Position numbers and translations under genes: made by a program. Below, in pieces: positions 37,308 through 47,269 of a stretch of DNA of 64,000 bases (its first letter is position 1; every line of letters begins with the position of its first letter). The stretch is from positions 11,298,716 through 11,362,715 of the forward strand of contig NC_045142.1 in NCBI RefSeq assembly GCF_008831285.2. Reading direction: 5' to 3'. The notes beneath the pieces are model-generated. The model was given only the letters and a program-made list of their open reading frames with translations. It ran no database searches and was not told the DNA's origin. The DNA comes from Nymphaea colorata (taxonomy: Eukaryota; Streptophyta; Magnoliopsida; Nymphaeales; Nymphaeaceae).

Positions 37308-37712
37308 TGTAAAATTTAGAACGAGAGAAACAAAGATGGAGAGCGAGAGAGAGCATACAAGAAGTTACGTGGTTCGATCAAACTCGATCTACGTCCACGA
37401 AGCCTTTCCTTCTCTACAATTCTGAAAAAGGGAATACTCTCTTACAACCACTAAATCTTGAGAGAGGAAAAAATACTAAATAGAAATTTCAGGCTGGTCT
37501 GTCAAGATCCAAAAATCTATTTTGGATCTTGATTACAAATTTGAATTTCTTTCCCTTTGGAATAGATTTTGGCATTTTCATGTGTTGGAGCATTTGTTGT
37601 TTTCCTCTTTTCAGCGTCAATTGCATTTCTTTTATATTTGGCTTGAAATTCAATATTTGATTTACCTTTCAAGATTGGTAAGGACGTTGGATCGGCAACC
37701 TTATCTCTAACA
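37308..37712 (-). repeat. 5' LTR of copia 2
   Basis: 405 bp, on the - strand TGTTAGAGATAAGG to AAATTTTACA, bordered by TSD CAAAC at 37713-37717. Confidence 0.93.
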
Positions 37713-37884
37713 CAAACCCCTCGTGATAAAACCAAAATCAAGATTGTATCTCCACCAATGAAACAGCCTATTGTTGTGAAAGTGAACGGGCGCTTCATCA
37801 ACTCAATGTCTTCTGCAGGGATATACACTGTCGGTTGTCCGTTCTCATTGCTAACCTCTAGGGTTCACAGTAGGCCTCTAGGAT

Positions 37885-38512
37885 ATACACTTTTCTTTCT
37901 TTATAAAAATGTTTATGATAACTATAAAAACAAAAATCTTAAATGTATGTTGTGGTAGGAATGCATTAGATGAATGTTGTGGTATGAATGAGTCATTTTC
38001 TTCCAATCAATGCGTCCATGTATTCACCTTTACTTAATAGCACAAATGAGTACAATCACATCTCTAAAAAAACTTAAGCAAGATGAGATCGAGTTCTAAC
38101 TAGATGGTAATTGAATTAGAGCAAAATCTCAAACCCACTTAAAGTCTTAAGAGAACACTAAACTGATTTCAAAATGATTTCTCAAGTTTTTCAAATGATA
38201 TTTACAAAGACTTCCCAACTCTAGTTTTCCTCAAAATGTTTCACATTTTCAAGCAATTCTTCAAGAACCTTTTCAAAAAGTTTGAAACATCAAACTTTCA
38301 ATATTCTTCCACACCGCATATGGAAAAGATGTTTAAGAAAAAATGAAATGCATCTATAATAAACATAGCTTTTGGAATGATTACCACCGGTAAAGGCACA
38401 GGGAACAGTCAATTCTCATACCGACGGGCGAGTCCCTTTCTTTTTTATTTTCAAAACAAAACTCATTTTTTCTGGAGCACTTCAAATACCAAAAATTTTG
38501 GGGATGCGGACA
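37885..38512 (+). repeat. LTR B: 3' fragment of the long-LTR family
   Basis: Aligns along its length with the 3' parts of LTR A (about 8130-8783) and LTR C (about 57360-57970). Shared landmarks are GTGGTAGGAATGCATTAG, CTTAAGCAAGATGA, ACCGGTAAAGGCAC and a CATACCGACGGGCG block, and it ends near GGATGCGGACA. Its left part is missing exactly where the LINE begins, suggesting the LINE inserted into it or deletion joined them. Confidence 0.75.
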
Positions 38513-38532
38513 ATCATGAAGTGTGTGTGTGC

Positions 38533-38533
<1 letters not shown>

Positions 38534-38577
<44 letters not shown>
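38534..38577. repeat. (TA)n microsatellite
   Basis: About 44 bases of TA repeats following a short GT tract. A second, longer TA/CATA tract lies at 39190-39315. Confidence 0.95.
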
Positions 38578-38578
<1 letters not shown>

Positions 38579-38579
38579 G

Positions 38580-39221
38580 GCTCCATGTTGTATTTGTTAG
38601 ACTAGTAGAGAATTTCTCTTTTTGCAGTTGAAAATTGTTTAGTTTTCATTTAGAATTGTGCACCCGTGATAACTATAACTAACTACTGGTATTTACATCC
38701 AAATTATTGTTTTATGTTTTCTTATACTAATGTACAAATCAATATCAAAACCTTGGTTTTTCACATGTAGCTGTAAACTTTGACATGGGAAGCACTTTAT
38801 AGGATACTTACATCCAAATTGTTGTACAGGTGAATGAATGATAATATATAACTATTTTCAATAAAAACAGAGGCAAAAATTGATTGTGTTACATAGAAAT
38901 AATACAAAACTGCTTGTTTTAAGTAAGTAACATTTATTTTTTTGGTTTTGGAGTTTATAGATATATTTGTTTGTTGCATTTTAAGTTGTGATATTTGTAT
39001 GCTCACTGTAATAGAAATTGAGCACCTTATCTGTTTAGGATAGATCGCGCTTGTGCTAATGACACAAGCAATTATTAAATGTGTCATAGGGCAGGTCACG
39101 CTTCATGTTCTTGACGTAGGCAATTATATAGGACATATGTCATTTCTATTATAATGTGGTTTACAAATATTATCTAAAGTATGTGAGTTTATACATACAT
39201 ACATTTATATATTATACATAC

Positions 39222-39301
<80 letters not shown>

Positions 39302-40540
39302 AATATTATATATATAATGTATTATAGTTTGTTGGACCATTTGACCCACCCAAAAAAAAATCCTAGATCCGCCCATTCCCTTGAGGACTTATATATGAAA
39401 TCTCTTAATTTTCTATTGCAGTTGTCTGTTTTGATGTCAAGACATTGAAGAAATGCCAAGCCAGCTTCTTTTATTTTGCTACCTAAATGTTTGGATATTT
39501 TTGTCTAAGTAAACAAGTTTGGGGGAGCAAGAGAAACGAACTTGGGTCATAGGCTATGACCACTTGAGCTTTTTGTGACAACATTCCGAAATTCACACAA
39601 GAAATGGAGAACAAACTAAGAAAATAAGTACGTGTTTTCTTTTGCTGGCTGTGTTTAAGAAGCTCACAAAAGCAGGAGTCTACCGACCCATCTCTCAAAA
39701 AAAAAAAAACTCAAGACTCCCCTAGTTTCCCTTGTTTTTGGGATCCGAAGTATCGGCATCAATGACAACAGAAATACATTTTTCAACTTGGATACCATGT
39801 TCCACCAATTAAAATACATAGGGATGACACTCCCGTCAGTTGAAGTAAGGGCGCCTTCTTCATGCACCCTTAGCCTAATCAACTATTATATGACCTTTGA
39901 GGCTAGTCTTCCTCTTATGTTCGTTATTCTCCAGTTCCTTCGTTTTTTTTTTTTTTTTTTTAAGTTTTCTAAATCACCATTCCAACAATTGGGTCAATTT
40001 TTTTAAGAGAGCTCTCGATCTCCATCTCTCTATTTACAGACACACACATATATATATATAAGACCACAATGCCCTAAAGATGGATGAATTAACTATATTT
40101 GATAAATCCAGATAATCTTTAATAGTTGCAAAAGATATTTAGGGGAAAAAACTTCTTAATATTAAAATACATAAACTGCAGTTGATATTATCTGGAAATA
40201 TTAAAAAGTCTTCTTCCTCATTTCTTCGATGGCCATTGTTAAGCGAATTAATGCCCTCTTTGAAACTCGTCGCTCCATGAATACCAACAAGTTCTTGCAA
40301 ATTTGTTTACGTTTTCAAAGGCCACTTGAATGCAAGCTTCGTGGTAGCTATTCTGACCACCAGTTCTGGTTCATTCCCGATATAATGGCCAATTATAATA
40401 TCCTGACTTTTCCCGGAAAATGGCAGCTTCTGAACCTACCACATGTGCATGTTTGCTTGGTACCGAAGCAAGGAAATTCGACCGTATCACTTTATTCTTC
40501 TTATTCGTTTGAATTTACAATATAATTTTAATTACTTTAA
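38580..40540. other. Intergenic, no gene recognised
   Basis: AT-rich with the microsatellite noted separately and a T17 run near 39945. An open frame at 40229-40525 (98 codons) has no recognisable domain and atypical composition, so I do not call it a gene. Confidence 0.5.
39190..39315. repeat. Compound (CATA)n/(TA)n microsatellite
   Basis: CATACATA repeats pass into two long TA runs separated by single ATG interruptions. Confidence 0.95.
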
Positions 40541-40729
40541 TTTTGATTTAAAATAAAAATATAAAAAGGGGGAAGTTATCGTATCGGTTAGATACTGGTG
40601 AGATACGTATCGGCTGATATCACGTGACACCACTTTCCTACCAGAAAGTCCACTTACCAGGCAAGTAGAGGCCCAACTAGCCGGGGAAAGAAAGAAAAGG
40701 CTTTTCGCTAGTTTGCCTCGTTCGTTCGG

Positions 40730-40960
40730 GCCCTGCTGGACCATTGGTCAAGTTGGCCTATGACCGGGTCCGTTTGTCAGGTTAGTCCAGGTCAGGCTCA
40801 TTAAATTTTGCAATATTGCTAACCGGGTTGGGCTGGGCCAGGCCCTTCTGCGCTGATTTTGGTGGTGCACTCTTTCAACTTTATGGACCCAATCGAGCCT
40901 GGCCTGATCCGGCCTGGATGCTAAGCTTGATATCCAGCTAGCCCTGGCTAAACATGACTA
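40730..40960. repeat. GC-richer GGCCTGG/GGGCCAGG relic
   Basis: Dense GGGCTGGGCCAGG and GCCTGGCCTGATCC words, similar in style to the subterminal parts of the hAT elements at 18867 and 21711. A right end TAGCCAGGGCTAG on the - strand is possible, but no partner or TSD was found. Confidence 0.3.
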
Positions 40961-41110
40961 GTTGAGTTATCTGAGCAGACATAATATTTAACAGCTTTAG
41001 GACGAGTAGGATGTTCAAGTAAAATTGGTCTCCAATTGAATGTTTAAAATAGTAAAATTAGTCTTGTAATCTAGTGATGTGGGGTGTAGCATAACTGAGC
41101 AGCAAATTGA

Positions 41111-41500
41111 CTCATACTCAAACACAAGGAAGGAGCCAAGGGGGGCTCATACTCAAACACAAGGAAGGAGCCAAGGGGGGCTCTGGCTCCCCTAAAAAAA
41201 AAAAAAAATTATATGTAAGTTTTAAAAAGTTTTTTAAAAATAATATTTCGGCTCTTGTCAAAATTTAGAAACTTTAATTTACCTTCTCTCATAAAAAATT
41301 TTCGGTTTCACCCCTGCTTAAAAGATTCCATATTTGAATTTATTTCAACGTTAAAGTATACCGTAAGTCTTCTAAGTAAATATTAAAAAAATAATAATAA
41401 TTGCTCCTTTCCCAATTACGGGGTGAAAGTATACGTAAGTCTTCTAAGTAAACATTAAAAAAATAATAATAACTGCTCGCTCCCCAATAACAGGGTGGCC
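41111..41500. repeat. Two local tandem duplications
   Basis: CTCATACTCAAACACAAGG with its following 16 bases is repeated at 41111 and 41146. A second unit of about 77 bases (AAGTATAC...GTAAGTCTTCTAAGTAAA) is repeated at about 41354 and 41430. Both copies of each are nearly identical, so the duplications are recent. Confidence 0.8.
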
Positions 41501-42544
41501 GTTGTTTCGGTATATTCTTTTTAGCTCAAAAGAATATATATATACATATTCTTCTTCATGCTCATCCAAACCCTGTGAAAGAAAAGTGGTTACCATCTTC
41601 ATCCTTATCTTTCACTCTACCAGCAAGCAGAAATGCATTTTTGAAATAAAATAATGTTCGTGACTGCGTAAATATGTTGTGCTACAAGCCCTGATTTTAA
41701 GGGCACGATTCAATCTGTGAGTCGCAATAAAACAATATTGACGGGCTTGGCGTATTGCCTGTCAGTCGACGTGTTTGTTTGAAACAACGAAAAGTTTTCA
41801 CCCGGCCTTTTCGGAGCATTTGATCTCCCTAAATGTTCAACCTTGAAATGCTGCTTGTCCTACCATATTTCACCTTAAAATGAGGAGAAAATTTTTCCTT
41901 CCAAGAAAAAATGGAGACTATTTGTCACTATCCAAATGGAAGTTATCCAGGCGACGCTTGCCCCATTTCCCCTTCAATCAACTCCAAAATTTGGGGAACT
42001 AAAAGAAGGAAAGAAAGCCCAAATGAAGTTGATAATAAGATATGTCGCGAGTTATAGCCAGGTCAATCATTTGGTCAAGGCTTGCTTTATCAGATTCAAG
42101 TTTCTCAAAGTCAAACCCATAACGAGATTTGTGGAATGATGTCAACAAATCGGATTTGAACCACACGTATCCTTTATCATATCCAATTTATTGGACATTG
42201 TTCAAATTTGAATTCAAATGTAGAAAAAAGCTTCACATTTGAATCTATCGTTTATATTCACATTGTGAATCTTATGTGAATTTGAGTTTTTAGTTAACAT
42301 TTAAATCCATATCTGACTTTTGAATAAACAACTGAATTTAAACCACATTAATTGATCTGTTAAGAATCAGGTTTTCAAAATTCATGGCAATTGGATAGAT
42401 AGTTAGTTATAATTGGGTTAAACAACTTTAGACACATTAATGATGGTCCTAAGTGCTTCTTATAGGGATTGGTTCTTCATTTTTTGTTGTTGACATATAA
42501 TCAAACAGCTTATCCAAAAAACTACTCATCACGTAAGAATGTAT
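41501..42544. other. Intergenic, nothing recognised
   Basis: AT-rich, with repeated TTTGAATTCAAAT-like words around 42200-42330. The open frame at 41936-42139 has no recognisable domain. Confidence 0.5.
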
Positions 42545-42910
42545 AACAAGGGAGACAAGTTCGACTCAAGCTTTATGACGTGACTTGAGCTTTATGAAGC
42601 AAGCTCGACCTGACTTTGTAAACTGAGCTTGCGCTCAAGCTTAACTTGTTTAAGCTCGTGTTACTTGATTCACATTTTTTTTTATTTAAATGAAAATGAA
42701 AACCACAAAAGTAGTGTTAAATGTCAAAAAAAAAATTATATGCCCCTAAAAATTAACAAACAGGGAAGACACTAGCCAAGTTGAGTCCGAGCTCTTGTAA
42801 CGCAAACTCAACTCATTTATAACTTGATTTTAACTCCAACTCGAGCTCAACTCCTTTATAAAACGAGTCGACTTCAGGTGAAGCTTTCACAAACAAGCTA
42901 CATCCCTAAA
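42545..42910. repeat. CTCGA/AGCTTGAG-rich hAT-like relic
   Basis: Same word composition as 18360-18775 and 62120-62633. The right end on the - strand reads TAGGGATGTAGCTTG, a plausible hAT terminus; the left end near AGGGAGACAAGTTCG is only partly inverted. No clean TSD. Confidence 0.4.
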
Positions 42911-43780
42911 ATCACGGCAACAATCCAACTTACAAATGAAAAACAGTGAACTTACATTTGGATTTAGAATTGTTTCTTAGATTTATATTCACCTTATAGA
43001 TATATGGAATGGTTTTGGCATTTGGGTTATTAATCTTGGTTATGTAGATGTCAGAATAGTTTATACTATAATATTTTATCAATTTTTATACAAGGACTAC
43101 CTTCGTTTTTGTTTCTACCTAACATGCTAACATATACCAAATTCATTTTATGGAATATGATTACAAATTTTTTCAGAAAACCATTTGTTTGGACACGATG
43201 TTGTCATCCAAACACGCCGTCATTTGTCTGGCTTTTCAATCTCTATTGGTGCGTTTGAGTGGTAATAACAAAACAATGCTTCGTGTAAAAAACAAGGGGA
43301 GTAGAGCTGGGTGACACGCTCTTCAAAAAGTGCTGACTTATTAAAATGGAGTTTTAAACAACCCCACTTTTGACTATATCACTCGTACCCATTTTGAACA
43401 CTATTTTAAAGACAAACTAACGTTTTACCTTAAAAACAATCGTGAAATTCATTAGTTTATTGCATATTTATAAAAATATAAAACAAAAGAATGTGAGATG
43501 GGGAAACAAAAGAAAAGGGCGTATATGTGAACGAGAATGTAAATTTTATGACATTCTTCCTTCTCTTTTCTTAATTGGTTTGGAATAAAAAGCCACTAGC
43601 AAAGGCACATTAATCGGTTTTATAGACGGATTTATTCTTTATTTATATTTACATAGATAAAATCCACCGAAACTTTATTCTAAAGAGACGTCGATGTTGT
43701 CGTTGCTAAAAGAGGAAAGGTTGTGGTGGAGCAGGGGCTGGAGCTGGCGACACGAGCCGAGGAAGGTAATACTTGGTGGC
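42911..43780. other. Intergenic, distal upstream flank of DREB2
   Basis: AT-rich DNA without transposon ends that I could recognise. GC content rises from about 43690 as the DREB2 promoter is approached. Confidence 0.5.
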
Positions 43781-43829
43781 GAAGCAACCGAGCTGTCTCG
43801 GAAGCACAACCGAGACCCTCAGCTGCCCA

Positions 43830-43950
43830 GAAGCTTCCTCGCCACGTCTCACCTGAAAAACGCTACGTGGCCCCTCTTGGCGTTTGCCACGTAGGCAAGC
43901 ATGAGGTAGTCGTCTGGGTTTTACTCGAAGAGACGAGTCGCCTATAAATA
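43830..43950 (+). promoter_or_regulatory. DREB2 core promoter with ABRE-like, HSE-like and TATA motifs
   Basis: A TATA box TATAAATA lies at 43943-43950. Upstream are GAAGCTTC (43830-43837, a heat-shock-element-like dyad), GCCACGTC (43841-43848), ACGTGGC (43865-43871) and GCCACGT (43886-43892), all ACGT-core motifs of the ABRE/G-box class. In Arabidopsis, DREB2A is induced by osmotic stress through ABREs and by heat through HSEs, so the layout fits, but function here is inferred. The predicted leader from about 43975 to the ATG at 44267 contains no upstream ATG. Confidence 0.65.
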
Positions 43951-44266
43951 GAGGAAGCCGAAGGGTTTATCTGGTTCCTTTGCGTAGCGAAGCAGCAAAA
44001 CGCCTCTTGGATTATCTCTGCAATCAGAACACACAGGCTCTTCTTTCCTGCATCTCTCGTTTCCATTGTCTTTCCCTTTCCCTATCCGTCTCCACTGAGA
44101 AGAAGGGCTATCCAAGTTGCCCACGAGAAACTTACTTGCTGCCCAAGCACCAAGAAGGAGTGCAAAGAGAGGGGAGAGAAGAAGGAGAAGAATCTAGATA
44201 TATAGAGAGAGCGAGGGTGCTTGTACGAACCCTTTTCATTACCTTGTTGAATCGAATCTTTCGGTC

Positions 44267-47009
44267 ATGTCTTCGTCTTCAACCGGTCAAAGCAGCGCCA
44301 CTCCAACGGACCCTCCTCAAAGGTACTCGACTCTCTCTCTCTCTCCCTCTCTCGGTCGTTCTGTGCTTCCATCTTTTATCTCTGTCTCTGTCTCTTTGTG
44401 TGTTGTGTTGGGTGAATTCGAAATGTTTTATGTCCTTTATGGCATTGTGGTGGTGCTTCTTGTGGGTGGGTGTTTGTTTGGAGGATCGTGGCTGGTTAAT
44501 TTTCTGATGTGGTTTTCTTCTCCTGTGTTATTTGGTTTTCGTGTTTTTTCGCTGTCGATGAGGCGATAGAGGCGACCAGGCAAAGGGAGGAGGGGCCTTT
44601 CTGCTCGACGTCTGATGGGTAAGATGACTGTCGCTCTCGGGAGCCCGGTGTTGGTATCAAATCTTCTGGTTTTGCAGGGGAGTTAGGAATGGCGATTCTC
44701 CAGGCCTGCTCTCGTATATGCTCGTGAATGCAGAAGAATCAGTTCCCTGTGGCTTCTTTCCGTGTTGAAATTCTCTTGACGTGGTTCAATGGTCCAATTT
44801 GATCAGTCCTCGTCTCTTTCTTTCTCTCTCTGTCCCCCTCTCTGTCCCTCTCTCTCGTGGTGTTTTGAACACCATTTCTAATGCTTCTTCTGTATTTTCA
44901 AGCCATTATGCAGTATGGAAAGAGGCTGTTTCAGGTTCTTCTCCTGTTCCTTCCACTGCTGTTCTTAATCCCCGTATAAGGCGCCGGAGCTTTAATCCGC
45001 CGGTGTCCATTTCCGGTGCTGGTTCCGTTTCTTGGTCGTTTCATCATTGCCAATCCATTGTATAGGGGGAGAAAAGGGTGTAGGTTGTGCGTCTTGTTCT
45101 CCCCAATTCACTTAGCAACTATACTTTACGTTCTTGTTTGGAGTTTGAGTCGCCTTGTCTCTTCCACTTCTCCCCAATTCACGTAGCACCTATACTTCGT
45201 GTTCTTGTTTGGAGTTTGAGTTGGGAGCTAGGCTTGAGGGTACTTATCTTTGTTATATGTTCGGATACTTATCTTTGTTATATGTTCAGCATGCTGTTCT
45301 CTGTGCGTGGCAATGAGTTAGTTGCTTGTGTTTACATCCTCGCTTGGTTGATCTTGTGTCTCGAACGGGCCCCTGAAAGGCTGAAACCATTCAGTGTAAA
45401 CGGTTTAAAGCTGTCAAACTCCGTGTTGACACTGATATGCTATGAGGTCATCGCGCTTGTTGCTTGTGGGATTATACAGCAAGAGAGAGAAGAAGAACCG
45501 GTCGTGTCTTAAACGAGCTATATTCTATGACATATGCATGGTGTGAAAGGAATTATCTTCCCAAAGTTCCTGTTGTGTGCCCTGATGTTTGTTGAATTGT
45601 TCTTGAGATGTATGAAGATTATTCTTGCCGACGCTTATGACCATGACATTCTCATGCAAGAATAATGTTTTCCAACTTCAACCATCTCATTTTTCTTTCC
45701 TTCCTTGCTAAGTTAATTTTCTGATTTAGGTTACCCCTCTTATGGATATACCCATTATCATAATGATTATGAAGCTTTGGACTTCTTCTAGGTTATTTGG
45801 TGATTCTGGATTTGAGTTGGTCTTTTGATTGGTTATTGTTGCATCTGCTGAACTGTTTTTCTACTGATCTTCAGGAGAAGAAGGACGCGCAGCAGGCGCC
45901 ATTCGGGGGAGTCAGTGTCAGAGATTCTTGCCAAATGGAAGGAAAGAAACAGGATCGCGGAGACTTCGAAGGAAGGCAGACGGATTCGGAAGGCTCCTGC
46001 AAAGGGCTCCAAGAAAGGTTGCATGGCCGGCAAAGGAGGCCCTGAGAATCCCAACTGCATCTACAGGGGCGTGAGGCAACGCACTTGGGGAAAATGGGTT
46101 GCAGAGATCAGGGAGCCGGATAGAGGGAGCCGTCTCTGGCTAGGAACGTTCCCCACTGCCCTTGCTGCTGCTCGGGCATATGATGAAGCAGCACAGGCAA
46201 TGTACGGTTCCTCTGCTCGCCTCAACCTTCGTGATTCAAGCGGTTCAAAGGATTCATCGTCTCTGACATCACAGACGCAAGGAGGGACGAGCATCTGCTA
46301 CTCGGGGGAAGGCACCGTCTGCCACGAGGCTTCCTCCAGCCAGGAAGAGATTGGCAACAAGCTCGGCTCGTTGCTCCTCCGTTCTTCTATGAAAGACGGC
46401 AGAGTCCCTCCCTCTGGAAGTCCTACCAGCTGTGGCAGCGCAGCCAGGCAAGAGAAAGCTGAAGATGAAGGAGACACCAAGATGGGAATGGCGGATAAAG
46501 CACGGGAAGAACAAAACTTTGAGCCAGTGGAGGTGAAGATAGAGCAAGGGGATGACCCGCCATTGCTGCATAAAAACCAGCTGGATCTGCCCATACAGGA
46601 CACCATGTTTGATATCGAGGAGCTGCTGGACATGCTGGACACAGGGCAGCAAGAGGTTAGCATGCCTGGTGCTGATATGGGTGCCAACTTTGAAAACCGG
46701 CAGCTGGAGTTCTCGAGCCCGGATGCTCTGTCGTTCCAGTTGCAGAACCCCGACGCCAAGTTGCTCGGAAGCCTGGAACATATGGAGCAGGCACCTGTTG
46801 GCATGGACTACGGGGACGTGGATTTGGAGAAGCTAGAATCCTTGTATCCTGGAGCACCTTTTCATGGGATGATTGCTCAAGGAGAAGGCCAAGAGCAGGG
46901 TTACGGCGTTGGCGACTTTGTGAATGGGGAATTTGCTTCGCCGCTGTACTTGCCCCCATTGTTCCCGTTGGACGACAAAGAATTATATGGCAACCAGAGC
47001 GGAATGTAG
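44267..47009 (+). CDS. DREB2: DREB2-type AP2/ERF transcription factor, two exons (44267-44322, 45875-47009)
   Basis: A nuclear activator that binds DRE/CRT elements in drought, salt and heat response genes (known for the family). Exon 1 (56 nt) ends CAAAG before GT; the 1552-bp intron ends TCTTCAG. The spliced frame is 1191 nt, 396 residues. The sequence across the junction is Arg-rich (RRRTRSRR), followed by the conserved [13 protein letters not shown] block. A DREB2-specific basic segment [12 protein letters not shown] at 57-68 is a probable nuclear localisation signal. The single AP2 domain is at 82-136 ([18 protein letters not shown] ... RLWLGTF ... ARLN), with the DREB-diagnostic Val (94) and Glu (99). 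After it lie a Ser/Thr-rich stretch (about 137-200), where DREB2A has its negative regulatory/PEST region, and acidic patches at 261-275 ([14 protein letters not shown]) and 330-345, likely activation segments. No disruption is seen. Transposon density is low from here to 54 kb. Confidence 0.93.
45099..45290 (+). repeat. Tandem duplications within the DREB2 intron
   Basis: A 71-bp unit starting CTCCCCAATTCAC is repeated at 45099 and 45170, and a 25-bp unit (ACTTATCTTTGTTATATGTT core) at about 45242 and 45267. No open frame spans them in the spliced sense. I saw no convincing cassette exon in the intron, though one cannot be excluded. Confidence 0.85.
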
Positions 47010-47269
47010 GCCTGAAATACATGCACTTTGCCCCGGATCAGTTGTTGGTAGCAGGCGGATCTTAGCCTTTTTTTTCTTGGGTCTGCTTCTTTCATGGTTT
47101 GGCATAAGGAAAAAGAAGATATGGAGGTGAAGATATTGGTAGAGTAAGGGGTTTGATGGTCTCATTATCTCTGCAACTTTGTTTTTCTTTCTTGCTTTGC
47201 ATGGATTGAGATGGGGACGTGCGGATTCTCTCGCTGTACAAATACAAACTGTATAACAGAACATAGACA
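47010..47269 (+). other. Proximal 3' flank (probable 3' UTR) of DREB2
   Basis: Begins directly after the TAG at 47007-47009. T-rich and without coding features; the poly(A) site was not resolved. GC content falls as expected for a plant 3' UTR. Confidence 0.5.

Larger units (their letters stand above)
32630..37712 (-). mobile_element. Ty1/copia LTR retrotransposon 2, inactive, nested in LINE ORF1
   Basis: 5083 bp with 405-bp LTRs and TSD CAAAC at 32625-32629 and 37713-37717. On the - strand the 5' LTR is 37712-37308, the PBS directly adjoins it (37307-37294), gag-pol runs left and the 3' LTR is 33034-32630. The LTRs differ by about 20 substitutions plus two 4-base indels by eye, so it is clearly older than copia 1. 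The outermost base pair of the 3' LTR has mutated (TA where TG is expected on the + strand). Gag and protease motifs are related to copia 1, but the LTRs are unrelated. Confidence 0.95.
31650..37880 (-). pseudogene. LINE ORF1 (DUF4283-type RNA-binding protein), split by copia 2
   Basis: Right of copia 2, the - strand reads VYIPAEDIELMKRPFTFTTIG (37827-37765), the start of a plant LINE DUF4283 domain. Left of it, the frame continues with a LIRLPNLPSFFWNHRFLSGVAK segment and LLEVDALTKTMLRLTFAHIRI (32425-32275), the later part of the same domain. The TSD CAAAC flanks the insert. Degraded low-similarity sequence follows to about 31650. Several stops. Confidence 0.75.
25540..37885 (-). mobile_element. 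5'-truncated LINE (non-LTR retrotransposon) carrying two nested LTR elements
   Basis: All LINE blocks lie on the - strand in the expected order from right to left: ORF1 N-terminal part (37880-37713), ORF1 DUF4283 continuation (about 32500-32230), endonuclease (31216-31037 and 28785-28270), reverse transcriptase (27600-26790) and a zf-RVT zinc-binding segment (about 25830-25740). Gaps are explained by copia 2 (32630-37712) and the TRIM (28791-31031). Without these inserts the LINE is about 5 kb, a normal size. Its right end stops inside ORF1, as in ordinary 5' truncation. The 3' end and poly(A) were not located, so the left boundary is approximate. Confidence 0.85.

Noticed and set aside
32560-37330. 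Possibility that the window's second copia element is a host gene cluster on the - strand
   Set aside because: Every open frame there maps to gag, integrase, RT or RNase H of one element with LTRs, PBS and TSD.
40560-40630. CGTATCGG/GATACGTATCGG inverted text suggesting a regulatory palindrome
   Set aside because: Such TATCGG-rich text is common in degenerate plant repeats; no defined ends or TSD.
43980-44507. 175-codon open frame spanning the DREB2 leader and intron start
   Set aside because: It begins at a non-ATG codon, crosses the DREB2 splice donor in another frame and consists mainly of CT-rich translation.
46061-47022. Open frames of 95-170 codons antisense to DREB2
   Set aside because: Opposite-strand shadows of the DREB2 coding exon.
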